The translations under genes were made by a program, and so were the position numbers. Positions 53,808 to 62,113 of a stretch of 64,000 nt of DNA are shown in pieces. Under the pieces are notes generated by a model. That model saw only the letters and a list, made by a program, of their open reading frames with translations. It did no database searches and was not told where the DNA came from. Numbering within the stretch: position 1 is the first letter of the stretch; every line of letters begins with the position of its first letter. The stretch is from the NCBI RefSeq assembly GCF_008086175.1, contig NZ_VSKM01000005.1, forward strand, positions 124,001 to 188,000. Reading direction: 5' to 3'. Origin of the DNA: Bizionia saleffrena (GTDB lineage: Bacteria > Bacteroidota > Bacteroidia > Flavobacteriales > Flavobacteriaceae).

Positions 53808-55498
53808 TGAAAATGAAAAAAAAATACTGGCCACTGATTTTAGGATCTGCTATTGCGGTTGGTATTTTAATTGGAGGTAAATTAAATTTTACCGATACTT
53901 CCGATCGTTTATTTACGTCCAGTAGTAAAAAAGATAAATTAAATAGACTTATAGATTACATTGATTACGAGTATGTCGATGATGTAAATACCGATAGCAT
54001 TGTGGATGTTACCGTAAATGAGATCTTAGATAATCTAGATCCGCATTCGGTTTATATTCCTAAAGATGAAATGCAGGAGGTTACCGAAAATATGAAAGGT
54101 GATTTTGTTGGTATCGGCATTAGTTTTTATACCTACAACGATACTATTACTGTAATTAGAACTATTGAAGATGGGCCTAGTGAAAAAGCGGGGTTAATGG
54201 CGGGAGACCGTATTATTACGGCTAATGGTGATTCGTTATTTGGTCGTGATGTAAACAATGGTGATTTGGTAAAAAAGCTAAAAGGCTTAATAGATACTAA
54301 AGTAAATCTCGAAGTGGTGCGTCGCGGTAGTAGCAAACCTTTAGCGTTTACAGTTACACGCGGGCACATACCTATTAAAAGTGTCGATGCGGCCTATATG
54401 CTTGGCGATAGTTTGGGCTACATAAAAATTAATAGGTTTGCCGAGTCTACTTATAAAGAATTTAAAAAAGAATTAAATAAACTCCAAGCGCTTGGTGCTA
54501 CCGAATTGGCTTTAGATTTACGTGCAAATCCAGGAGGCTTTTTAGGAATTGCTGAAAAAATTATTGATGAATTTCTAGAAGATGAAACACTGATTTTATT
54601 TACAAAGAATAAAAGCGGACAAATTGATAGAAACTATGCTACGACTCGAGGGTCGTTTGAAAAAGGAAAGGTTTACGTGCTTATTGACGAAAACTCGGCC
54701 TCGGCAAGTGAGATTGTAGCAGGGGCTTTGCAAGATAATGACAAAGGTGTTATTGTAGGCCGACGCTCGTACGGAAAGGGTTTAGTGCAACGCGAAATGC
54801 AATTGGGCGATGGTAGTGCGGTGCGGTTAACAGTAGCGCGATATTACACACCAACTGGGCGTTCTATACAACGAGCGTACGATACAGGCAATAGCGATTA
54901 TTTTGACGATTATTACGCAAGAATTGAAAGTGGCGAATTGTTTGATGCCTCTAAAATTGAGGTCGCCGATTCTTTAAAATTTACAACACCAAAAGGAAAT
55001 ATTGTGTATGGTGGTGGTGGTATTATTCCTGATGTTTTTGTACCCATAGACCGCGCGATGAATAACGAGACCATCGTATATTTATACCGTCGCGGATTTA
55101 TTAATAATTTTGCATTCGAGCATTTAGAACACGATCGCGAGGCGTATGCTAACCTGTCTAGAAAGGATTTTATTACCTTTCATGAGGTAGATGATGCGGT
55201 GATTGAAGAATTTAAAGAATACCTAGAAGTAAAGGGACGAACCAATATTATTTTTGTCACCTATAAAAGTGAGATTAAGCAGTATATAAAAGCAGCAATC
55301 GCCGAACAGTTATATGGTACCGGTGCTTTTGAGGAAGTGCTTAACCAGCGCGATATTATGATTGAAAAAATAATACATCTTAGCGCGGGCGTTATCAAAA
55401 AAGATGCAACACCTATAGAAACTACTGAAGTAGAGAATAATAATGCCGTACCCACACAAACAGAGGCGCAAATTATCGACCAGTTAAGTAATGATTAG
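53807..55498 (+). CDS. S41-family C-terminal processing protease (CtpA type)
   Basis: 563 residues. An N-terminal signal anchor (about 8-25), a PDZ domain (about 95-185, GDFVGIGISFYTYND ... EKAGLMAGDRI) and the S41 catalytic core. Ser299 in SASASE and Lys324 in SYGKG form the Ser-Lys dyad, with the 25-residue spacing of E. coli Prc. Degrades or trims periplasmic proteins at the C-terminus. The C-terminal tail (about 430-563) is helical and longer than in minimal CtpAs. Coupled to the upstream dCMP deaminase. Confidence 0.95.
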   Translation: MKMKKKYWPLILGSAIAVGILIGGKLNFTDTSDRLFTSSSKKDKLNRLIDYIDYEYVDDVNTDSIVDVTVNEILDNLDPHSVYIPKDEMQEVTENMKGDFVGIGISFYTYNDTITVIRTIEDGPSEKAGLMAGDRIITANGDSLFGRDVNNGDLVKKLKGLIDTKVNLEVVRRGSSKPLAFTVTRGHIPIKSVDAAYMLGDSLGYIKINRFAESTYKEFKKELNKLQALGATELALDLRANPGGFLGIAEKIIDEFLEDETLILFTKNKSGQIDRNYATTRGSFEKGKVYVLIDENSASASEIVAGALQDNDKGVIVGRRSYGKGLVQREMQLGDGSAVRLTVARYYTPTGRSIQRAYDTGNSDYFDDYYARIESGELFDASKIEVADSLKFTTPKGNIVYGGGGIIPDVFVPIDRAMNNETIVYLYRRGFINNFAFEHLEHDREAYANLSRKDFITFHEVDDAVIEEFKEYLEVKGRTNIIFVTYKSEIKQYIKAAIAEQLYGTGAFEEVLNQRDIMIEKIIHLSAGVIKKDATPIETTEVENNNAVPTQTEAQIIDQLSND

Positions 55499-55623
55499 TA
55501 TTATAAGATATTAAGATCGCAGTTGCTACGGTAGTTTAACGGTCTGTTTTAATGCGAATTAAACAGGGATAAGGTTTGCGTTATGTGGCAATTTCAATTT
55601 TATATATATGGAATCCTAAATGG

Positions 55624-56226
55624 TTACACTTTATCGTGTATTTTAGTGTGCTTTCCTTGGTTCCAAAGCGTTAAAATATCGGTGGCTACATGAGCACCGC
55701 TTCCTGCTGCTATAGCAAACTGACTTCTCCAACCAGCTAACGTCCCTGCAACGTACAATCCATTTTCCATTAAATGGTCTGTGTTTTCTAGCCAGATGCG
55801 GTCTTTAGAAATTGCTGTCTTAGGATGCGCTTTTATATAAGACTCTAAACCTTTAATCGTGATTAAATTGGTGTAACCAACTGCAATAACTACAATTTTG
55901 GTAGCATAGGTGTTTTTATTTGTCGTCACCACAAAAGTGTCATTTTTTTTGGCTATTTCAATGACTTTCTCACCCTCAATCTGTTGTACTTCCGGGTATA
56001 AGTCGGCAAGTTGTTGTTTGCCTTCAGATAATAAAGAAGCACCCGTAGTTCCGGGTTTTAAACCTAAAACATTATTAAATAAAGCATTTTGCAAATGCGA
56101 TGCTTTTTGGTGTGTTATAATGGCTACTTTTTTGTCTTCAGCAAACGGCTTTTGTAATCCAGAGCCCAAAACTAAAGCACATGATAATCCCGCAGCACCA
56201 CCGCCAATTATTAAAGTGTCTAACAT
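55624..56226 (-). CDS. Small FAD-dependent oxidoreductase, single-domain
   Basis: 200 residues. N-terminal FAD-binding GGGAAGLSCALVLG (about 8-21) and the C-terminal FAD motif GLYVAGTLAGWRSQFAIAAGSGA (about 155-177, thioredoxin-reductase-like). Between them there is only about 110 residues, so there is no NADPH domain and no Cys-x-x-Cys; it is a reduced thioredoxin-reductase-like fold. An external redox partner would be needed. Its start overlaps the stop of the small membrane protein gene upstream (TAATG). Confidence 0.82.
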   Translation of the reverse strand: MLDTLIIGGGAAGLSCALVLGSGLQKPFAEDKKVAIITHQKASHLQNALFNNVLGLKPGTTGASLLSEGKQQLADLYPEVQQIEGEKVIEIAKKNDTFVVTTNKNTYATKIVVIAVGYTNLITIKGLESYIKAHPKTAISKDRIWLENTDHLMENGLYVAGTLAGWRSQFAIAAGSGAHVATDILTLWNQGKHTKIHDKV

Positions 56227-56423
56227 TATTTTCGCGATTTTTTTTCTATAGCTTTAGAAATGCGTAAAATTTGTAATAACGCCAAAGCACATAACGATGC
56301 GAAAATGGTAATTAAAGCCACAACGCTTTCGCCTTCAAAAAGACTGTCGAAATCTAATTTAGTGACATTAAAAATGAGTAATGCAATAGCTATTGCCGAT
56401 AAAATATAAGTAAAAATTTTCAT
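56226..56423 (-). CDS. Small two-helix membrane protein
   Basis: 65 residues with hydrophobic segments at about 5-22 and 34-50 and a basic C-terminus (RISKAIEKKSRK). No recognised family. Nine bases after the MarC gene and overlapping the flavoprotein gene by one base, so part of a marC-small membrane protein-flavoprotein operon on the minus strand. Confidence 0.75.
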   Translation of the reverse strand: MKIFTYILSAIAIALLIFNVTKLDFDSLFEGESVVALITIFASLCALALLQILRISKAIEKKSRK

Positions 56424-56432
56424 AATGTAAAT

Positions 56433-57014
56433 TTAAGCAAAAAGAACCTTAATGTTGTGCGCAAATAATTTTACTGCAATCGCTAATAAAATAACGCCAA
56501 ATACTTTTCTAATAATACTAATTCCGTTGGGGCCAATAATACTTTCAATTCTCTTAGACGTTTTTAAAACGATATAAATAACAATAACGTTTAAAATAAC
56601 GGCTACAATTATATTTTGAATGCTAAACTCGGCACGTAAAGATAATAAAGTGGTTAAACTTCCGGGCCCTGCAATTAAAGGAAAAGCTAAGGGAAATACA
56701 GAAGCGGTCATTGGGCTGGAAGCATCATCCTTATATAGGGTAATGCCTAGAATCATTTCTAAAGCAATAAAAAATAAGATGAACGAACCAGCAACGGCAA
56801 ACGAACTCACGTCGATACCGATAAGATTTAAAATACTTTTTCCTAGAAATAAGAAAGAGACTAAAATAATACCAGCTATAATAGAGGCTTTTTCACTTTG
56901 AATATGACCAACCTTTTTTCTTAAATCTATAATAATAGGAATATTACCTACAATATCTATAACAGCAAATAATATCATAAAGGCTGTAAATATTTCCTTG
57001 AAATTTAATCCCAT
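56433..57014 (-). CDS. MarC-family integral membrane protein
   Basis: 193 residues, six membrane helices, with the family blocks NIPIIIDLRKKVG, FPLAFPLIAGPGSLTTLLSLRAEFS and RIESIIGPNGISIIRKVFGVILLAIAVK. MarC proteins were once thought to act in multiple antibiotic resistance but their transport substrate is unresolved. First gene of the three-gene minus-strand unit and divergent from the DUF3109 gene. Confidence 0.94.
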   Translation of the reverse strand: MGLNFKEIFTAFMILFAVIDIVGNIPIIIDLRKKVGHIQSEKASIIAGIILVSFLFLGKSILNLIGIDVSSFAVAGSFILFFIALEMILGITLYKDDASSPMTASVFPLAFPLIAGPGSLTTLLSLRAEFSIQNIIVAVILNVIVIYIVLKTSKRIESIIGPNGISIIRKVFGVILLAIAVKLFAHNIKVLFA

Positions 57015-57128
57015 TTTGAGTCACTTTTAAAATTTGCGCAAAATTAATCTAATAAAATTATATTTCATACTACAAAAACATAAAATTAAAGAGTTTCTTA
57101 TTCTCTCTAAACTCCTTCAATTAAGTAT

Positions 57129-57136
57129 TATATTTG
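57129..57136 (+). promoter_or_regulatory. -7 box of the DUF3109 gene (TATATTTG)
   Basis: Exact TAnnTTTG match 25 bases before ATG 57161. Confidence 0.65.
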
Positions 57137-57160
57137 CAGCTTATTTAACACTTGCAATGT

Positions 57161-57730
57161 ATGTTCCAGTTGGGAAAAACCATAGTTTCGGAAGCTATAA
57201 TAGAAAATGATTTTGTTTGTAATTTATCAGCATGTAAAGGAGCGTGTTGTGTAGATGGAGACGCAGGTGCGCCTTTAACGAAGGAGGAAACGCAGATTTT
57301 AGAAGATGTGTATCCAAAAGTGAAGCCCTTTTTAAGACAGGTCGGAATTGACGCTATAGAAGCGCAAGGAACTTTTACAACCACAGAATCTGGCGAGTTT
57401 GAAACTCCACTTATTGATGGTGCCGATTGTGCCTATGTTATTTTCGATGAAAAGAACACCGCTTTATGTGCCCTAGAAGAAGCAAACAACAAAGGTGAAA
57501 CGAATTGGAAAAAGCCAGTATCGTGTCATCTATATCCCGTTAGAATTAAAGAATATAGTGAGTTTTCTGCTGTTAATTACGAGAAGTGGAGCATTTGCGA
57601 CGATGCCTGTTCTTTAGGAAAAGAGCTTCAAGTACCGGTGTATAAATTCGTAAAGGATGCGCTTATTAGAAAATATGGTGAAAGTTGGTATGCCGACCTT
57701 GAAAAGGTGGCCGCTACTTTTAATCGTTAA
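57161..57730 (+). CDS. DUF3109 cysteine-rich protein
   Basis: 189 residues from ATG 57161, the first start after the -7 box; an in-frame TTG three codons earlier is less likely. Cysteine clusters resemble YkgJ-type metal-binding proteins: CNLSACKGACC (about 19-29), GADC, ALCALE, CHLYP and CDDACSLG. Probably binds zinc or an iron-sulfur cluster; function undefined. Convergent with the sensor kinase, seven bases apart, with no visible terminator. Confidence 0.87.
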   Translation: MFQLGKTIVSEAIIENDFVCNLSACKGACCVDGDAGAPLTKEETQILEDVYPKVKPFLRQVGIDAIEAQGTFTTTESGEFETPLIDGADCAYVIFDEKNTALCALEEANNKGETNWKKPVSCHLYPVRIKEYSEFSAVNYEKWSICDDACSLGKELQVPVYKFVKDALIRKYGESWYADLEKVAATFNR

Positions 57731-57737
57731 CGGTAGT

Positions 57738-59708
57738 CTATCGTAACTTTTTTATAGCTTTAGTGGGAATGTTCAATGTTACTTTTGTGCCGGAAGGTGC
57801 ATCGTTGTCGTATAAATCTTCAATAGTTATGGTGTAAGAATGCGTGTAACGTTTCGAGAAATTTTCAAGTCGTTTTTTAGTGATTTCAATTCCCAACGAT
57901 TTTCGTTTTAACACCTTATTTTCTTTAATGGCCTCCGATGCTTTTCGGCCAATACCATTATCGGAAATAGAAATAGTAACAAACTTTTTCTTCGATTTAT
58001 AAACATGTACCGTAATGCTTTTGTCTTCCTTTTTTGGTGATAGGCCGTGCCATAATGCGTTTTCTAAAAAAGGCTGAAGCACTAGAGACGGGAGCTTTAC
58101 ATTATCTATGTCTATAGAAGGATCTATTACGGTAGTATATTTAATGTGGTTAGAAAACCGAATATTTTCAATATTCATATATAGGCTCATCGTTTCTAAT
58201 TCTTCAGCTATAGAGATTTGTTTTTCGGTAGAAGCGACCAGTATTTTTCGAATAAACTTAGAGAATTTAGTTAAATAATAGATCGCTTTTTCTTTCTCGT
58301 TATTTATAATATACAATTTTATCGAGTTTAAAGAATTGAATATAAAATGCGGATTCATTTGATTTCTAAGCATATCTTGCTCTAAAGTTAAAATCATTTT
58401 TTCGCTTTTAAGTTCGCGGTGTCTGTAAAGAAAGAACAACGCCACGCCTAGAAGTAATAATACAGAGAGCAATAAAAGTCCCATTTTGTTATTTTTATCC
58501 AATCGTAACTTTACGATTTCATTCTCTATGGCTAACGACTGTATTTGGCTGTTTTTTTTCTCTGTTTCATAGTGCAGTCTTAAAGAGCTTACAAACTGGG
58601 CATTCTTTTCACTGAGAATATTTTTATTGAGTTCGATCGCTTTTTTGTAATGTGTTAAAGCCAGTTCATAGTTGTTTTTTTTCTCATTTAATTCTGACAA
58701 GTGTAAATATGCACTAGAGATAGACGATTTTAATTCGTATTTAATAGCAACGTTTAGTCCTTTTGTTAGCCACGTTTCTGCAAGCTCTAAATGGTTTAAT
58801 TTACTATGAGCCCATCCTAAAGTAATATACGTAAAAGCAATATAAAACTGATCTTGATTTTTTTCGGCTAGAGCAATGGTCGGTTCTATAATTTTTAGGG
58901 CGGCTTCTGGATTGTTCTGTTTTACGTAGACAGAGCCAATACTCGTATTGCAAATAACGCGCCCCACATTAGAATTTATCTTTTCGTTATATTGTAATGA
59001 GATTTTATAGTTTTTTAAGGCTGCATTTAGTTTGTTTTGGGCTTCGTAAATAGCACCAATATTATGGTAATTTATAGCTAAACCGAGGCTGTTATTTGTG
59101 GCCATTTCAATTTCTAAGGAACTATTAAATTCTTCTAATGCTAAATCGTATTGTTTTAAGCTGAGGTAAATATTTCCAATACTGTTATGGCATACGGCAA
59201 TACTTTTTTGAAGGCTTTTTGTTTTAATGGGTTGCTGTTCGGCAAGCTTTAGGGCGTCTTGGTGGTATCCCAATGCACTTTTAATATTATCTAATCGGCG
59301 CTCTACCACCCCGAGCATGTTAAGACTTACAATATGGAACTCTATGAGTCCTTTCTGCTTAGAAATGATAAGAGCTTGGTTTAAGAAGTTTTTAGATGTT
59401 TTAAACAACGACTTATTTCTGTATTGATTTCCCAGCATAATGTAAGCGTAAACTTCGCCCTGGGGATAGTTTTTTTCTAAACTTTTGGCTAAGAACATTT
59501 TCATTTTTAGGGTGTCGTATTTGTTTTTGTAAATCGCATAATCCAAAGCGTTATACGTTTTATGATTTACAGTTATAATACTATCTGCAATCGCTAAAAA
59601 ATTTTGTGATTGCTGTTGCGGAAATCCACTAAATGAGACAAGAAAAAAGAAGACAAAAAGAGCGGGTCTCTTGTTAAACAAATTAAGGATGAAGCGATTA
59701 TGTGCCAT
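57738..59708 (-). CDS. TPR-containing LytS-type histidine kinase
   Basis: 656 residues. A signal or anchor segment (about 15-30), periplasmic tetratricopeptide repeats (about 80-370), a coiled region, one membrane helix (about 408-428) and a cytosolic His_kinase domain with the phospho-acceptor His454 in NPHFIFNSLNSIK, then an HATPase domain (LPSLVLQPFLENALWHGL N-box, DNGIGRKASEAIKEN G-box). TPR sensing through the membrane is typical of Bacteroidota LytS-like kinases. Translated after the response regulator through a TAATG overlap. Confidence 0.93.
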   Translation of the reverse strand: MAHNRFILNLFNKRPALFVFFFLVSFSGFPQQQSQNFLAIADSIITVNHKTYNALDYAIYKNKYDTLKMKMFLAKSLEKNYPQGEVYAYIMLGNQYRNKSLFKTSKNFLNQALIISKQKGLIEFHIVSLNMLGVVERRLDNIKSALGYHQDALKLAEQQPIKTKSLQKSIAVCHNSIGNIYLSLKQYDLALEEFNSSLEIEMATNNSLGLAINYHNIGAIYEAQNKLNAALKNYKISLQYNEKINSNVGRVICNTSIGSVYVKQNNPEAALKIIEPTIALAEKNQDQFYIAFTYITLGWAHSKLNHLELAETWLTKGLNVAIKYELKSSISSAYLHLSELNEKKNNYELALTHYKKAIELNKNILSEKNAQFVSSLRLHYETEKKNSQIQSLAIENEIVKLRLDKNNKMGLLLLSVLLLLGVALFFLYRHRELKSEKMILTLEQDMLRNQMNPHFIFNSLNSIKLYIINNEKEKAIYYLTKFSKFIRKILVASTEKQISIAEELETMSLYMNIENIRFSNHIKYTTVIDPSIDIDNVKLPSLVLQPFLENALWHGLSPKKEDKSITVHVYKSKKKFVTISISDNGIGRKASEAIKENKVLKRKSLGIEITKKRLENFSKRYTHSYTITIEDLYDNDAPSGTKVTLNIPTKAIKKLR

Positions 59709-60442
59709 TACAGTTTCTCTAAAAAATCCGATTTGCGTTGTCTAGCCACTGGGATTCTATGATTACTTTCCATAACCACGTAACCTTCCGTTTTTATGTA
59801 TTCTTTAATCTTACCCATATTTACAATAAAGGAATTGTGTATTCTGAAGAAACTATCTTCAGGAAGAAGCGTATTCACTTCTTTTAATTTTTTTGTTATG
59901 ACTAGTTTTTGATTGTTGGCTAAAAATAGGGTGCTGTAATTTCCGTCGGACTCGACAAAAAGAATATCGTCTAGATTTATAAATAATAATTTGCCATCGG
60001 CATTAATGGTTATTTTCTTTTTGTTAGTATTAGTGGTGAAATTAATCAGAATATCTTCAATCTTATCGGTCGTCGAGATTCGCTTTTTAAATTTTCTTAT
60101 TTTCGCAATGGTTTCTTTTAAGTCATCGGCATCTACTGGCTTTAGCAAATAATCTAAAACCTCCTTTTTTAAAGCTTTAATGCCATATTCGTCATAAGCC
60201 GAAGTAATAATTATGGCAATATTTTTAGAATCGAGGTGCTCTAAAAACTGAAAACCATCCATCGTTGGCATTTGTATGTCTAAAAACAGACAATCTGGTT
60301 TAACGGTTTTTAGATATAGCAGCGCCTCTTCCGGAATAGAAAACGTTTTTATAATTTCTATTTCGGAGCTATAATTTTTAAGTTCCCAAGTTAACCCTTC
60401 GATTGCTTTTGGTTCGTCATCAACAATAACTGCTTTCAGCAT
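59708..60442 (-). CDS. LytTR-family response regulator
   Basis: 244 residues. Receiver domain (1-120) with acidic residues in VIVDDEP, phospho-acceptor Asp55 in LFLDIQMPTMDG and a conserved Lys in LLKPVDADD. A LytTR DNA-binding domain follows (about 138-244, with LLFINLDDILFVESDGNYSTLF and FFRIHNSFIVNMGKI). Binds DNA through beta-strand contacts in direct repeats. Cognate to the overlapping TPR kinase; targets unknown. The upstream region carries several hairpins. Confidence 0.94.
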   Translation of the reverse strand: MLKAVIVDDEPKAIEGLTWELKNYSSEIEIIKTFSIPEEALLYLKTVKPDCLFLDIQMPTMDGFQFLEHLDSKNIAIIITSAYDEYGIKALKKEVLDYLLKPVDADDLKETIAKIRKFKKRISTTDKIEDILINFTTNTNKKKITINADGKLLFINLDDILFVESDGNYSTLFLANNQKLVITKKLKEVNTLLPEDSFFRIHNSFIVNMGKIKEYIKTEGYVVMESNHRIPVARQRKSDFLEKL

Positions 60443-60941
60443 TTTATTAAAAAATATTTGTACTTAAATATAAAATTAATAATTGAGACTTTTAGTTTTT
60501 ATGTATAATGGGCTAAAAAAAATGTATGATTAGTCGGTCGCCAGCGTTTTAAAACGCTAAAATTTGTAAAGCCCATTACAAATATTGGAAATCACCCCTC
60601 AAATGGGTGTCAAAATAGGGAGGGAATATGCGATTATTTGAGACGTGTTTCCCCCTGAAAAAGCCTTGCGATAAGGCTAACGTATTCAATAATAACGATT
60701 AGTGTTTTTGCTCTATATTTACCTTAAAAAAATTACAATTTATAGTTTTTTTTGCATAATATTTTAAAAACGCATGTACCTCAATAAATCCCGCTTGTAG
60801 ACCTACATTTCAACAATCAATGTTTAAAACTTCTTATGTTTTAACGTTAATTACCTTTTAAAATCAGTTGTAATTTTCAATCTTTGCTAGTCCCAAGAAT
60901 AATTAAATTTACGTCTAATAGTTTTTAAAATCTCCAATAAA
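60443..60941. other. 499-bp region between the LytTR operon and nrdB
   Basis: No gene. It contains the hairpin cluster at 60543-60678 and AT-rich DNA on both sides where promoters for the two divergent operons must lie. A possible weak -7 box for nrdB (ATCTTTG) is near 60881-60886. Confidence 0.65.
60543..60678. promoter_or_regulatory. Cluster of inverted repeats upstream of nrdB and the LytTR operon
   Basis: In 136 bases: a perfect 16-bp palindrome AGCGTTTTAAAACGCT (60543-60558), ATTTGTAA/TTACAAAT (60562-60583), CACCC/GGGTG (60593-60609), a G-rich/C-rich long-range pair (60617-60655) and AGCCTT/AAGGCT (60662-60678). Could be operators or a structured leader; not a recognised riboswitch or NrdR box. 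Confidence 0.5.
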
Positions 60942-61928
60942 ATGTCTCAAGAACTCGAACCAATATTACAAGAAAATAAAGATAGATTTGTAATTTTTCC
61001 AATAGAACATCACGATCTGTGGGAATGGTACAAAAAGTCGCAAGCGAGTATCTGGACGGCAGAGGAGATTGATTTGCATCAAGATCTCTCAGATTGGACG
61101 AACAAATTAAACGACGACGAGCGTTATTTTATAAAACATATTCTTGCTTTTTTTGCGGCTAGTGATGGTATTGTAAATGAAAATTTAGCAGAAAACTTTG
61201 TTAACGAAGTGCAATATAGTGAAGCAAAATTCTTCTACGGTTTTCAAATTATGATGGAGAATATTCACAGTGAAACGTATTCATTATTAATAGATACATA
61301 TGTAAAAGATGATGCTGAGAAAGCTAATCTTTTTAACGCTATTGAAACATTTCCAGCGATAAAAAAGAAAGCAGAATGGGCCTTAAAATGGATTGAATCA
61401 CCAAGTTTCTCAGAACGATTAATTGCATTTGCTGCCGTAGAAGGAATCTTCTTTTCAGGATCTTTTTGTTCTATTTTCTGGTTGAAAAAACGTGGGTTAA
61501 TGCCAGGTTTAACCTTCTCTAACGAGTTAATTTCTAGAGACGAAGGAATGCATTGCGATTTTGCCGTGCACTTACACGAAAATCACTTAGTAAATAAAGT
61601 GCCTAAAGCGCGTATTAGAGAAATTCTTGTCGATGCACTTAATATAGAACGTGAGTTTATTACAGAATCGTTACCAGCTAGTTTAATTGGGATGAATTCA
61701 AAATTAATGACACAGTATTTAGAGTTTGTAACCGATGGTTTATTGGACGACTTAGGTTGTGAGAAAGAGTTTAATACTGCAAATCCGTTCGATTTTATGG
61801 ATATGATTTCTCTTCAAGGAAAGACAAACTTCTTCGAAAAAAGAGTGGGAGATTATCAAAAAGCTGGAGTTATGGATATTAATAAAGGCGAGGATGAAGA
61901 TAAATACAATATGGATTTCGATTTTTAA
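60942..61928 (+). CDS. nrdB: Class Ia ribonucleotide reductase, small subunit
   Basis: 328 residues; houses the diiron-tyrosyl radical cofactor. Metal ligands are Asp75, Glu106, His109, Glu167, Glu201 and His204, and the radical tyrosine is Tyr113 ([10 protein letters not shown]). The set and spacing match the eukaryote-type R2. Reduces ribonucleotides with NrdA. Lies 185 bases before nrdA on the same strand and is the first gene of an nrdB-nrdA operon; the hairpin cluster upstream may regulate it. Confidence 0.98.
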   Translation: MSQELEPILQENKDRFVIFPIEHHDLWEWYKKSQASIWTAEEIDLHQDLSDWTNKLNDDERYFIKHILAFFAASDGIVNENLAENFVNEVQYSEAKFFYGFQIMMENIHSETYSLLIDTYVKDDAEKANLFNAIETFPAIKKKAEWALKWIESPSFSERLIAFAAVEGIFFSGSFCSIFWLKKRGLMPGLTFSNELISRDEGMHCDFAVHLHENHLVNKVPKARIREILVDALNIEREFITESLPASLIGMNSKLMTQYLEFVTDGLLDDLGCEKEFNTANPFDFMDMISLQGKTNFFEKRVGDYQKAGVMDINKGEDEDKYNMDFDF

Positions 61929-62113
61929 TTTCGACACTCCAGTACAACAAAATATATAGTAGGCTTATTGGCTATAAAAGACCATATGTGCTACACATTG
62001 AATAAAAACTATTAAATAGTAACGCTTTGTTAGCCAGGTTATTATTTAAATAGGAGGACTAAGAAGCCCTTTTTCTGAAAAAAGCGCCGGGAAATAAAAC
62101 TAAATCGTAAAGT

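Noticed and set aside
60881-60887. -7 box for nrdB (ATCTTTG)
   Set aside because: First position of the TAnnTTTG consensus is missing and no -33 element is evident.
60443-60941. NrdR box or cobalamin riboswitch upstream of nrdB
   Set aside because: The 16-bp palindrome does not fit the NrdR consensus (ACACWATATWTTGTGT type), and none of the B12 riboswitch core blocks was seen.
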